From: Atriophallophorus winterbourni
Taxonomy: Eukaryota; Platyhelminthes; Trematoda; Plagiorchiida; Microphallidae
Length of the DNA stretch: 64,000 nt
Assembly: GCA_013407085.1 (NCBI GenBank)
Contig: JACCGJ010001780.1
Coordinates: 1 to 64,000, forward strand
Direction of reading: 5' to 3'
Both the position numbers and the translations under genes were made by a program. Numbering within the stretch: position 1 is the first letter of the stretch; every line of letters begins with the position of its first letter. Positions 33,835 through 47,300 of the stretch are shown in pieces. Under the pieces are notes generated by a model that saw only the letters and a program-made list of their open reading frames with translations, made no database searches and was not told where the DNA came from.

Positions 33835-34538
33835 AACAATCACCACAATCGACTGATTCTCCTTAACTTGAACTGTTTATTTGATGAATTGCAACTTTCT
33901 CTATGAACTTGAGCTGAATGTTGAATAATTCTCGTAAGAGATCCAGCGGCACTGAAATTCTTTGCAGTCGATTCTCGATTGATTGTCCCGAAATTGGACT
34001 GTTGATTGTCTGAAATGCCATTCATTGCATTAAATCTTCAAACATCTGCTTCTGTTGATTAGGCAATTCTTGTACGAATTCTGTTGGCACTGACATCCTT
34101 CGCTAAGTGAAAAAATTGTTCCGCACCCCATCGCCAATTGTTATATCTGTGAAGTGCAAATATTGGCCCAGCCGTGGGTTCGTCGGAACACAACGGTAAC
34201 CGAACTCGTGTATTGACCGAATGAATGAATATCACAAAGTTTGTACAGTGAACGAAAAAGTGAAAGGAAAAAGTTTTATTCATTTATGACTGTTGAGCAA
34301 TTGGTGTTGAAGGCGAGCAAACGGCGAGTTCATGTACGTTCGGTGTATCATCGTTATTAATACCATTTCGTAAACAGTATGTATTTGAGGAAAGAATCGC
34401 ACGAAAGCCTGTTCCACAGATAGGTGGTGTTTGTCCCCATCCGAGGTTGAGTCACTATATATGTCTCCTTCCTCGAGTTATTTAGCGGTTTTAGCAGACG
34501 CAGCTACGACTTTATTCTGACTAACTCCGTGCGTAACA
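33835..34538 (-). mobile_element. LTR retrotransposon fragment (one LTR plus leader)
   Basis: On the reverse strand a 400-bp LTR (34538 to 34139) begins TGTTACGCACGG and ends ATATAACA, so it has TGTTA...TAACA edges, a TATATA box and an AATAAA signal. It is followed by ATTGGCGATGGGGTGCGG, a plausible primer-binding region, then short gag-like frames (for example a QSIENRLQRISVPLDLLRE run) that decay by 33835. No second LTR or pol is visible; the superfamily is unclear. Confidence 0.6.
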
Positions 34539-34539
34539 T

Positions 34540-35230
34540 TTGATGGTGGAAGACATATATCACATACCTTGCGAATAATATCACATGATGTCTTCTGAAG
34601 CCATCGGTATGTATCTGACTTTATTCCTCTGCATCGAATACGAATCCATTTGAAACATATTTCACTTTGTAAAGCTCTGCGTTATCCATAACCAGCTTAG
34701 AGAATACAAGACAAGAGTCCTCATAGCGAGCAGCTGGACACCGATTCCCTTGGCTCTTCCTTGCAGTAGATACTGTACTTTCTATTTTTGCAGGTTTTCT
34801 AATCATAACCATGTTGAAATCAGTTGATAATCAAATAAATACAATATCATAGGATTCATGAAAAGCAAAATTCCACGTTGACTATCGCCCTGTGATACTG
34901 ATACTGACATTACCAATATCTGAAAAGAAGAGCGTGTGAAACATACGACCTGTATAATCAATATGGAAGTGCCGGTTGCTCGACGTTTACCGTCGAGCGT
35001 GATAGGCTATTAGCAATCTTAAGCCATGTGCAACTTGTACGTGTACTTTAATCTCATATTGTTTACTTAGTGCAGGTTACTATATTATTTGAACCAATAC
35101 CGGAAATATCTTTAGGGCAATCTCAAAACATTGAATAAACTTAGACACTTGTACAAAAACGGTAAAACAACGTTTTGTGCTATTGAAAAAATATTGTTTG
35201 TTCTAATCATCTCATAATCTGAAGGGGTAT
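34540..35230. other. Intergenic DNA upstream of MED13
   Basis: AT-rich, with no gene. It should contain the MED13 promoter but I cannot point to one. Confidence 0.4.
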
Positions 35231-35236
35231 TTTTTC

Positions 35237-35305
35237 AGGTTGGCGGTACATTTATCCATCCTTTGGTATTCAATATGCCCTGAGATAATGTGATATTTTC
35301 ACGCA
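35237..35305 (+). promoter_or_regulatory. MED13 5' leader: possible acceptor site and two tiny uORFs
   Basis: ATTTTTTCAG at 35229-35238 looks like a 3' splice site and could join an untranslated exon or a trans-spliced leader. Between it and the start at 35306 lie ATG CCC TGA (35275-35283) and ATG TGA (35288-35293), both closed before the real start. They may lower or regulate translation. Confidence 0.4.
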
Positions 35306-35388
35306 ATGTCTAATGCCGCGACACATGGGCGCTCCAGTGAATCCTCACTGGAGCATTCTTTCACCAATATTTTTGCTATTGTACGTTC
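35306..35388 (+). CDS. MED13: MED13 exon 1 (start codon)
   Basis: It starts at ATG 35306 and reads MSNAATHGRSSESSLEHSFT, then NIFAIVRS. The LE.....N.F run aligns with the start of the animal Med13 N-terminal domain. Donor GTGCTT leaves two bases and the next exon supplies the third. Weak donor; a GTACGT at 35381 would be stronger but is out of phase. Confidence 0.65.
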
Positions 35389-38300
35389 GTGCTTATATTC
35401 ATAACTTTTCCTAGACCGATTGTAGCGGTATTCATTATAAGAAATATACCTTGAAAGTTGAAAAAGAATACAAGGATGTGTTGGATGATCCGATTGTTAA
35501 ATCATTCGTTTTGTGTCAAAAGAATAGCGTCATGTCAGCATGGGTCCGTTCGAAAAAAGATTCACTTGAACAAGTTGATCCATGCATGGTCACGAAACAC
35601 AGCAGGGAATTATGGGTGTTTTGGTATGGGAACGGCGACTTTCCGAATTCGGAAAGTTGCATTCTTCCGGATTTGCGGGAAAGCGACAGAGGAAATTGGC
35701 GTCAAGGTCTATCCTACGAGACTCGAACGGTTCTTTTCCGGGCTTTGCATAATGTCTTAGAAAGGTAAACATGGTTTTCTTTTATATTTCGTAGATGCCT
35801 TGTATCCAAAGGATTCATCCGACTTGGAAAATGGTTTATTCAACCATATAAATCTAATTGCAGTGAAGATTAGTAGGTTTTTTCTTTTTTTAATTTTCTC
35901 CAGTGCGCAATACAGTGTTAGCTTTTCATTCTTTCTACACGGTGAGAGTACGGTATGCGCTAGCCTTGATTTGCGTCGACATCCATTGCTTCGACGTGTA
36001 GGCTCCAAGCACATCTTTCGTTGTTCTAGGATGCAAAAACCTATCCCAGGTATTTCTATGATAAATCTGCTGAATGCTTTTGAATTTTATTTATCTTCTG
36101 ACACCACTTCGTTGGTTGCCATGAAACCGGTGAAATATTCATTGATTTCGAACTCCTTGCCTGTTTATTCTTAGCATGCAATTTCTTAATATTTCTTACC
36201 GACAGTTGGTGTAGTACTGTTTATTTTGAATCTGTGGGAAGTGTTTTTCGAGTTCACCTTTATTTTTTAATGATTAGTGTCATTATCATCATTGCTTACT
36301 CTACTAAATTCAAGCAAGAAAATATGGAACTCACATTAGAAATACGTAGACTTTATTTTTGTTTTCTGCGTTGTACTTCATGACGTCTGTGTTCCTCGCC
36401 TTTTATTTAACAGTGGTTTTAGCACCTTATGGAATTTCCGCGGAACTTATTGGTCCCAGTTCTCATGTGGGCACCGATGGCTATGCAGATGAATTGGAAA
36501 CATGGTGTGGCTTTTATCCCTTGCGCTCTACTGCAAATTTTACCAACGGCGATGACGAATCAATGGGTGTGCCGAATTTTGCAACCTCATGCCAGACTCC
36601 TCAGAATTCTCGCACGCATAATCAACAACGATTTAGTGTACCTCATGACAAACGTCCCCTGTTCAAGGGCTCTACAATTAATTCTGATGCAACACCTTCT
36701 TTTGTCGACGTCATTATTGGTAAGGTTTTTTTATTTCTGCTCCTTTTACTGTCAAACGTTTGTTAAAATTGAAATCATACTTTTTATCCCCAGGGCGGTT
36801 CCGGATGCGCTATCCTTCTTGTTTTGTGTTGATTACGGACAAGCAAGTTGCTGCACGAAATCAGACTACTGACGTCTCGCCTACTGGTCATCAACCTAAA
36901 GCTATCGTGTCTAATTCTAGTCACCATATATCTCGATTCATGTGCAACTTTTCGGTAGAATCCAGTAATAGAATTACAATGGATGATCAGAAATTGCACT
37001 CATTTTGGCGAATTCCGTCCACCAAGCGAACGATATCTGCAGATAATTCAATCGAACTATTATCCACCGGGCTGCCCTGTTGCAACCTTTTATTTGACGT
37101 TCATCGAATTGGTCTAGCAGATCAATCTTTGCTATTGAGTTGTTTGCATTATGGCCTATCTATTAAGCGTCCTCGCTTGGAGCTGAACAACACAAATGAA
37201 ATCAACAGAGATGAGAGCAATGGATGTGTTCAAAACGCGGAGCATTTCAATCTCTCCGGTTCCCGAACAAAAATTTGCGACTGTCCACGGTAGTTCATTA
37301 TTCTTGCACAATCACTTTTTTATTTCATCCTCACATGTGTCGCTGAAAATTAGTCATATATTAATACTTCAAGATATTTGTCAAGCTTTTGTTACACTTC
37401 TAAAAAAATTATCTATGCTGCTCCGGAAATAGCATCTTGGGTTTTCAATAGCATTTTGGATACTTTATTGCAGAGAAGTAATGTTAGAACCCATGGTCCT
37501 TGTGTGCGACAGTTTGCAGTTTTGTCATAAGCTGTACGCAGGCAGATTGTTCTTTGTAAAAACACTCCCATAGTTTAATTAGGATTAGAATGTAGTACTT
37601 GTCTGATAGACTTGCAGATAGAGAAAGTGTGATTCGAACATTAGTTATAGCGTTGAACTCATCTCGCTGTAAACCATGCAGGGATTCTGTCTCCTACTCC
37701 GTCCGATCTACCGTAACGCGTTCTAATAACAAAATTGCTAATGTAAAAATAATTCGTGAAGATGAAGATGAGTTGTATGACTCCATTCTTAAATATATTT
37801 TGGGTGCACTATTCACTTTCCATTGTTTATGTTTATGGTAATCAGTTATGCTGCCTTATCCCTCGCTGTAGTTTTCAATATAGGGGCAGTTACCGAGGTT
37901 AAGCTTTGTTTATATGTAAAACATCACATATTCTCAAATATTCCGTTTCATTCTTTTTTGTCTCAACGGAGCCACAAGAGTTAAACCTATGTACCACAAA
38001 ACCATTGGTATTACCGTTCTAAGATACTTTCTGGTTCATAACGCTCGATCGTATGCATGAAAGAATTTGAATTGTACGGCTCCATCTAGTATGTGCTTTC
38101 ATTAAAAGCTGATTACTGAACGTGACTTTCTGTGAATACGCATTTCCATCAATATCACCACATTCTTATGTAATAATGAGCTGTCCGTATATTTAATTAA
38201 GCTACTTTTCAAGGGCTAGTTTGGATCGCTTCTCTTGAGCTCGGCTTTATGTGGTTTTGCCCTTATGCAATAATAACAACTTCTACAACGTATTTGACAT

Positions 38301-41300
38301 GGAATATTATTAGCACCACTCGTGTGGGTTCTTTTAGTAATGGCTAAACTTTGAGTTGTAGGTATGTTCATCATGCCGTTGATCTGTTCTCGTTGAGAAA
38401 CACGCGGTACCATGTTTCTCTATTGATTGGAAATGTCTCACATTGCTGTCATTTCGAAATGTATCGCTCTTAGTGTCTTATATTATTATTATATTTGCAC
38501 AATCTGATACAGATATAGTGCCGTTCAACATAAACAATGAGATGTACAAAGCGAGAAGGGGGGTACAAAGCGTTGTCATCGGCATCGTTGAACGTAGGCA
38601 TGATACTACCCGGTTGCCTACACCGAAGTAGGGCTTAGTGTCTTCCACCTTTGCTCCATTGTGTGTGTCATCACAGTAAATTATGTTTCGTGTTGAACCA
38701 CTTGTTTATCAACCCATATTTAAAATAATATTATTCATTCTCCAGTTTATCAGCGCAACAACAGACCAGTGCATATACAACGGCTCATCTTAGTGATTGC
38801 GGACTTCGCCATGCGCTTCGTAAATTTATCAATCAGAATGATCGCTTACGTAGCAATAAGCGAAATCATGCGGCGTCCCTCTCGTCTTTCATTGTCTCTC
38901 ACGATCCTTTGATGCCCACCCTGAGTCCCCAGCCGGCTTGTCTGCTAGCTACATGTTCTGCTTCATGTGGCAGTATTTGTAAGCGTAACAACGAAATATT
39001 GTCAGACTACAAGGTAGAACACAACGCAGATCCTGCTCCCTTAAAGTCGTTCACCCCGCCTTCACTTTCAACCCGGCCTGCGCCCGAACTCGCGGCAAAT
39101 CCGCAGAAAAATATGATCACCGTACGTTCACGTTTTATTTCATACAAGTGCTTTTATAATTCACCCAATTACACCGACACATTTCTCATCTATCGATCAT
39201 TAGCAGTGTCGTTGATTGGCTGTCACGCGTCGTACAAGAATAATACATGCAACGAAAAGAGGGAAGCGAGCTTAACATACTATGTCGTACATACTGTATT
39301 TAAGCGCCCATGTTGTTGCTAAGCAATCGTTATGGAACCCTAATGAATAAAGCAAGATCATTTAGAGAGATTCTTTTTGGCTGTTAGTGCCATGCATCAT
39401 ATCAATTTATCCTGAATCTTTCACCTGACGAACTTAATCGGAGGTTGAAAATCAGGGTTTTCCTTCCCTTAGATGAAATGCTCTCCTAGGCTAACGAGCT
39501 CCATCTGCCCGAAGCAAACTGGTTTTCAGTCACTCGTCCTCGCCCCTTCTCCTGTTGGTAGAAGCAGTTCCGTCGGGCTCGGGGAGCCACTCGTGCAGGC
39601 CAGAAGCTGGACGTTTCACAGCGTCATAACGTGCACAATACGGACTCAACACATTCAGCAATACCTTAGTCTATGACCGACCCGCTGCATGACTGTGCAA
39701 TCCTGCAGTACTTCCGTGCTGATTAGCTATCACCATGCTATTTTTCCACGGTATGGTATGGACTGAAAACACGAGCGTGATCCAGGCAAATTACCACACA
39801 GTCGGACACTGCATGTCGTAGAAGATACTGTCAGGTTGCCCAGGCCTAGACAGATATGGAAAAGAAAAATAGCAATGACAGTGAGACTCCAGCGTATTTT
39901 CGCGTGCAGCTCGCTACCGGTGACAAATTAATTTAGCACGGTGTTGACTGCGCAGCACAAAAATGCTACACGATTGCACATCCGTGCAACACCGGTACTG
40001 TGCTGCATGCTGAACACACTGGAATATCACTGCCTTCTCTATTTTCCGTTGTTATATCTGTCTAGATCTGGGCAACCTGACAGTATAATAGCCCATGCAG
40101 CCCGGACACCTTAGCTCGTGCGGTGTACGACTGTGTGGCGCTATGTCTGGATCCAGGCTTTTGATTTCATGCATAATAGCCCTCTCTAGTCTATGACTGT
40201 GCATCGCTTTGTTTGGATTAGTCTGGTGATTTCATACTTAATACACACATGGACCCAAACCGCATGGGTGTAACACGTTGTCAACAGCGAATTTCTGTTA
40301 TACTTGATTCTCTCACATTTCTTCAGATACCCAATGGACTTATCGCCTCTGATCGTTCGCGGACATCCTGCAACTTGAATTCCTACCAGCTTGCGAAACC
40401 TCCGTTACTGATATCCGTGCCTAAAGAGTTGCAGGAAAACCATTGGTTATGGGGACAGTCTAATACTCACAACCAGGGTGATATTCAAAAACCGGATCTT
40501 CAGTTGGATGTTCCCGATCTGATCGAATTGGAGGATTATTACGCTCTACGGACGGCTTCCGCTAATTGTGTTCGCTCAGAATATTTGGCGACCGATGAAA
40601 TGTGAGCCTTTATTTCCGTTAATTTTCTCGGTTAAATTGTGACTTGTGCTTTCCCACAAACAGTTTGATTAATTTGGCTTATCAGCTTTAATCTTCGTTT
40701 TTTTGTTTTTATGTTTTTCATGCCTTTCAACGGAGCCTCGTGTTTTATATTTTACTGAAATGAATACATCAACACAGCCAAACGCTCAAGCGCAGCATGA
40801 AAAACATGACTTTGTAAAATTATTGTATCGCCAACATCTGACACCTTGATGAGGGTTCACTGTGTTTTTCTATTTGAACCTCGTAGATCAGTATACGAAT
40901 ATTTATGAATATGTTATGTGAATATTTCCTTCGAAGTCCAACCTGGTCTCAATTTATCGTCCGTTGTTGAAGCTATTTTCCTATGCTATAATAATATCTC
41001 AGGTCATCGTAAAAGCCATCTTTCCTTCTATCCGGTATCATTCAACGTATTATTGTATTATTAGTATTGTAATGTGAAATTAAGTTGTCATCTACTAGCA
41101 CGCAGGAGTAATAGGATCGAGTTTTGTGACATTCGCGGGTCTGTTAATTGGAAATCATCGTTTTACTAACGTGGTTTTGTTTGCCACTCTGATTGGCCTC
41201 ATTGTAAGTGTGGCCAGACTGACTTGGCTCATGCAGATGAAGGCTTTGACTGTTAAACTAGCTGTATTTGGGGCCCAAGAGATCAGAATTTGCAGGGACT

Positions 41301-44300
41301 TCTTACCCTCAAAATGGTGTCCAATGGCGGTATTGTAGATATGTTGGCGTGTTTGATTAATCTGTCAAGTGAACTGGCGAGAAAAGCTGGTTATGATGTG
41401 TGACATTGAAAGCCGCAAGGAAGCTGTCATGCTGATGTCGCTCTACTGGTTCACAACACGTGTATGCATGTTTGATTTGAGGTGTAGGCAACTCATCCCA
41501 GTGCCTAATCTTCGATATGTTCAGTAGCTTTTTAAGTCCCACCATTCCCCGTCTTTTTTGAATTTTACTTTTACTTAAATTGAGGCTTAAATCTACCATT
41601 CTGAAGAAACGTTTGACCCATATATGTATAAAATCTTGCGCATGGAACCAAGCAAAGTGCCACACTCGCATAGCCTGTACATGGGTTTTGATAATGTCAG
41701 GCTGTTCATTTCTAGGTAGATGGAAGAAAGGGATAGAAGCAAAAAAACTCGAGTGCGTTTCTGTTTGCAGCTCGTTATCGGTGGTCAATCAGTTATCAGG
41801 TTTTTCTCTAAACAGTTAGCAAGTACTGCACGATCGCATATCTTTGCTACTCAGCTCATTATCCGAACGTTTTTTGCTTTATGATTTGCGATGGCGATAG
41901 TGCAACAGTTCAATGTCCTGTCGTATCCTTGCCAACTTTTCGACCTCCTGCAGCGATTTCTCTTGTATACATGGCTGTAAAATTATGTATCATCTCCATC
42001 CTGTTCACGTAACACCGTGGTACATTGCATGTCTCCGTAGTTTCGCTTGGTGTTTTGGTTTAACCAATTTTCATATTGGGTTTATCTTTTGAACAATCAA
42101 TTCTGTCACTGTTCTTGCATTGTTGTTTAATCGGTCTCTTATAATTGTTCTACGAATAGCAGCACAAGCGTTCACAATCAGAATTACAACACGATGGACC
42201 CCTTTCGTGTTGTGGAACACACGACAGACGGAGATCGGAACAACCTTTCACTTCATCGAGAGAAAGGTTAGTACGACCATTGATGCTTCCACTTCAATGG
42301 ATTGACCCTTCAATTTGAAGAAGAAAAATTTATTAAGGACATCTTCATTCGAAAATACTCAAAATTTCAGCTTAAGGCTTATGTTAATACCAAAATCTTA
42401 ACAAAATGTGCGTGAAAATATTTGCTGAAAATATACGAGATAAATTCGACTTTAATTGTATCAACTCATCTAAAAACTCCGTAGCAGTCGCTCGCGCTTG
42501 TCTCTCACACGAGCCAGAGTGCGCTTTGTATCTTTCCTTCTTTAACATGGTATTTGAAAATATTCGAGACCGATCCGGAGTCCATACTCATGAAAATAAA
42601 GTTTGCAATGAATCGGTTATAGCAAGTTTTCGGTAACGTTTCGCTTCTGAACTCAAAAGCTTCGTCAGACCAAGAGTGTCGGTACGAACAGTGTTCAGGT
42701 TAAAGTAATGTGTTGCTCACATCCCCATCCTGTTCAGGTTAAATGGCATTTTATTGACCAATCTTATGTTCTCTAAGATAGACAGACGAGATCAAGACAA
42801 TTGATCACACCCCCTAAATGCCGTGTTAATCCCTAAATTGTTTATTTAGTGTGCAGGTGCGAACAGCGTCCGCTGACGCACTGGTTACGTAATCAATGTG
42901 CACATTAGGCGTTATGCACGTTAATCGTTATCCGCTGCAAAACCGAACGCCAGATTGTTGAGATATCCACCACATCCACCTTGTTCACCGCATTCGCCCC
43001 AGCCTTTGTTATTTCAACTGCCTCGGCGTGAAGTCTTTCCTTATAAGATTTCACACCCCGTCTTATCGCTTCCACGTTATCAAGATCTACGCTGTGTCCA
43101 GCGTCTAGCACGTGTTCAGCTAGAGCAGAATCCCGAATCAGTGATTGCTATTCACAGGGATTGCGGGGTTGTTTTCATGCTCGTTTCCTATGTTCGTTTA
43201 CCCTGGTGAAAAGTTCTCTAGACGTTTGCCTAATGTAAACACCCGCGCAACCCTTGCATTCGATTTTGTAGATGCAGTTTGTCGCACAACCTAAAGGAGT
43301 CTTATATTTGAGATGCATTAATACGGAGCGGAGATTTCTACCTGCCTTATATATTACTCTAATACCTGCGTTATTCAAGATTCGACTTATTCCTTTGGAG
43401 GCGCTTTCGACATACGGTAGAGATACCGTAGCTCGCCAAACTTTTTCCGTTTTCGGTTGCGGAGGTTTAACTCGGTTCAATTGGCGCTCAATTAAGCTCT
43501 TGGGGTAACCATGATTTGCAAGTCGACGACTGACTTCTTGATGAGCTCGTCTCTTATCGGCATCATCGCTGCAGAGGCGGTCAACCTTGTAGAATAGCGA
43601 TTTTGCTACGGACTAAAATACCCTTCCAGGATGCGCAGATGTGAATCTCAAAATGACATCTGTGTCGATTGGCTTACGATGTACCGTGGTTCTTATCTTT
43701 TGCGCGAGACAGTCCAAGAACGGAAGTGTCCCTGGTTGCGATTAGTTGTTAAGAATCCCCCTCTTGACCAGGTAAACAATCGCGTTCGATCGATAACGAG
43801 AAAAATCAACAATGAAAGTAGTGTCAATGAAAACTAACATATCATCCATAGCGTTTTATTTTAGATAAATCGATTTTGTATATCTGGCATCGCCTTCAGT
43901 TTTTTCATCCAGACAAATTGCGCTTCTTTTCCTTTATCTTATCCCGCGGTGTTTCTCTTCGTCTAGTTACAATAGCCCCAGAGATCTCGGTCGATCGCTG
44001 TGATCTCGAGCCTCCCGTCGAACACTCGAACAATTCACATTCCATCGAAACGGTTCCCGCTTCCCAGCCTCCGTTGTCTGGCTCTACCACGTCGATTCTC
44101 AGTCGCACTTTGGGTTTCCTCCCACGTGTAAGTTGAAAGTCGTTCTGCAACGAAAGCTTTTCATGCATTCTTTTGATTCGCGAAATCCTTGTGTATTCCT
44201 TTTCCTGTAATCAATTTGCTGAAGCGTTACGGAATGCTGTTTTGCTCAACCCTTTACGCATCCCCTCGTTTATAGTGTAACCAAAATCTCTTTCTTGGAC

Positions 44301-47300
44301 CAAAAGTGTTTTGTCGAACTGACTTTAGCATTTCTATGCTACTAATCCTAGATTATTCTCGACTTGAAGTTACCTTAATGTAAAATTCATACCTGCTATC
44401 AAGTAGTCGGGCTTAAAACTGTTATTGATTTAGTTTTGTTTTGCGTTTTGTTTGGCATGTTGCGAGTAGCAATGCTGATTTCGGGAGTGGTTGCATCAGG
44501 ATTCATCACGCACTTCCTGATTTTTCGATTCTTGCGTAACCAGACCCCCGTATCTATGATATCACTGTTCGTAACTGGAAAACAACCGTTTCAATCCAAA
44601 TCATTAGTCTTAGTTGAAATTTCCCTAGCATCAATGCTTTCATATTGAACGCTTGTTCAACCTGACAAGAAAACATCTCGCTATCTTGTTGTGAGTTTTA
44701 TCTTTAAAATAGTTTGCGGTAGATGTGACGACTATCTAATTAATCACACCGATAAGACGCGTTATCAGCCCAGTAACCGTCCAACGTTTACACCGTCACA
44801 ATTCCCTTTTGAATTTCAGATGGGCATGAGTTTGGCGAGTAGCAGTGGGTCAGGATCCATCGGACCAGCTGAATTGGCGCTCATGCTACCTACCCCTCCA
44901 TCGCACGATGCCCCACAACCCAGTCCAGTTGACGGAGTGACCTCGAGTTCCTCCACCTTGAACGCTTCCAATACGATTGTGTCACGCTCGAATCATTCTC
45001 TAACTTCGTCGGCCAATTCTCCTATTCCCACTTCATTGCATGACGCAGCCGAGGCGTACAATGCTGGTACTTCAAATCTAAGCCTCCCGTTGGCCCATCT
45101 TCGACACGTTGCCAAGCAGTCGTGCATTCAAGATTATCATTACCTCAACCTGGATCCACATCAGGCGAGTAGCATTCGCATCCGAACCTTGTTTCCTTAT
45201 ATATGTTTGAAAGAGAGAGGGGGGGCTGTCAAGACGATTATTTCGTTCAATTTGATAGTTTATATTTTGACTAAAATATTATGTGATTAAACAGGCGTGG
45301 TCATACCAATATTTGTGGAATCCATCAGATCTCAAGCCCGAAGACCGTGCGAATAGTCGTCGTCATGAGGCAAAGTACGAAAAAATATGGGGTATGATAC
45401 ACGGGTAATCAAAGACGATATCCAAATAGTAAGCCATCACCGTTTGAGTGTGGTTCAATTATCCATGAACAAATCCGTACTCGTCAAATTAGAAAGCTGG
45501 GTTGAGCACATCTTTTCTATTTTCTTTCTATTTCTTTTGTCATATCTGTCTAGGCCTGGGCAGTCTGACAGCCCACTTGCAGTCTCTGGCTATGCGGCGC
45601 TTTGTCTGGATCAGGCTTGTGCTTTCACATCACATTTAACAATCGTCATTGATCCGGGCGACTGTTTGAAATTTTCAGTTCTAATTCATGCAAATCGCCT
45701 CAAAGTCATAAACTGCACGTGTGTTAATATGCATTCAGATTGCCCAGGTCTGCACAGACATAAGAAAGTGAAATTGGCGGTGAGATTCTAGCATGCAGCT
45801 CAGTCTCGGTGGCAAATTAATTTTTCTTTATTCATAATTTCACCCACTAGCATTCATATATTGATTCCAAAGGTTGTCATAGCCTGGGGTGGCAGTGGGG
45901 ATAAGCTCCCACTGTTTATAAAATGTTCCCACATGGAACGCGTCTCAAATAGCCTCTGACAACCAAGTCCAGCTTATAGCCTGCACTGCTTCTACCAACA
46001 GCAGAAGGGGCGAAGGCGAGTGACTGGCGCCTGAAAACCAGTTTGCTTCGCGCAGATGGAGCTCGTTAGCCTGGGAGGGCATTTTGTCTAGCGGAAAGAA
46101 AACCCTGATTTTAAACCTCCGCTGCCTTGCGGGATATCCAATCGCGGGAAAAGCTTCGGGAGTAAACCCTGAGGGAAAATCTGGAGCAGAGTCTGGTAGA
46201 CGGTTAGTTAGTGCACACCACGTCTTTCTGGCAACTCCCTGCTGCCTTGCAGGTCGCACTTGGTTGTGCAAGGGCTAGAGAAGTTTACTCGAACAAACGC
46301 CGAGTGGTGCTGGGGACGCCGCTTTGTACCCAAAATCCCAAAAATATTTATTGAAGCCGACTCATCCTCCAGGAGGAGATAGTCGCACAAAAGTAAAACT
46401 ATATATTGATTAGCACGTTTTTTTCGATAAATTCTGTTCTAATAAGATTTTCGAAACTTTTTAGTTGTAATTTTTTTCTTCAATCTCAAACAGGATTGGT
46501 CTTTCACAAAACCTTGTGCCGCTTACTACGGTGTGTCCAGCAATTACCAATTATCACGTAGCAGCTTTTTATCTCCCCTGAAATGCCTGCCGCTTGTTCA
46601 CTGGGCCTACGATCATCGAGCGCAACGTCAAAAATTACCGCTTAATGCAAGTTTCTCCGATTTCTCTTGGACGAATGCAATTTCATCCCGCCCCAGTCCT
46701 TACGCCACCTCACTCTCTCGCGGTCCGTACGAATCGGTTTCTCCTCGCCGGCCGATCAGCCCTTCCGCACACCGTGATCCTGGTTCCGACAGAGTTAAAC
46801 ATTCCTTACCTCAACCCCTGACGTGTGCTTCGGCGTTTTGTGGTGATTCTACACCACACGGCCTTCCAGCTGGTCTCGTTTTCAACGATCCTCACGATGA
46901 TCTTTGCGAACGACTGAGTAACTCTGTGGAAACCAATTCTATCCTCTTCAACGTTCTACTCTCAGACTCCATGTTAAACTTGTTCAAAGATCACAACTTT
47001 GATTCTTGTAACATTTGTGAATGCACCTCGTCTGTGCTTGGTTCGGAAGTGGATTTGTACTTATCCAATTGTGCTCCCAATCTCACTACTTCCGGAACCA
47101 GAACCAACCGGTCTTCTCTTGGCAGTGTTGCCAGTGGTGGGGCAGGGTTCGTAGCCACGGACTTGGTGGGAGGTTCTGCGTTTGCCGGATCGAGTGATTG
47201 CAAATGCGGTTTTAGTGCTGTGAGAAACCAACGCTACGTGGTTAATGGTAACTTGTTCTTCGAGGATGAAGTGGAGGTTACCAATTTGCGGCTGTGTCTC

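Larger units (their letters stand above)
39122..40326 (+). other. MED13 intron 7
   Basis: Holds an R4 fragment and two R1 copies; nothing gene-like. Confidence 0.6.
40602..42162 (+). other. MED13 intron 8
   Basis: Contains R2 (reverse) and a divergent R1 copy; the remainder is unique AT-rich sequence. Confidence 0.6.

Noticed and set aside
35275..35283. ATG at 35275 as the MED13 start
   Set aside because: It is followed by a stop after two codons; the ATG at 35306 leads into the conserved N-terminal domain.
43631..43837. Open frame with good splice-like edges (68 codons) considered as a MED13 exon
   Set aside because: It is out of phase with exons 9 and 10, which join directly, and its reverse strand reads as Penelope-like reverse transcriptase (TTVHRKPIDTDVIL).
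46508..46530. Joining exon 12 at the GT donor (45392) to exon 13
   Set aside because: It leaves one extra base and the shifted frame soon meets a stop, while the unshifted frame matches MED13 for over 300 residues.
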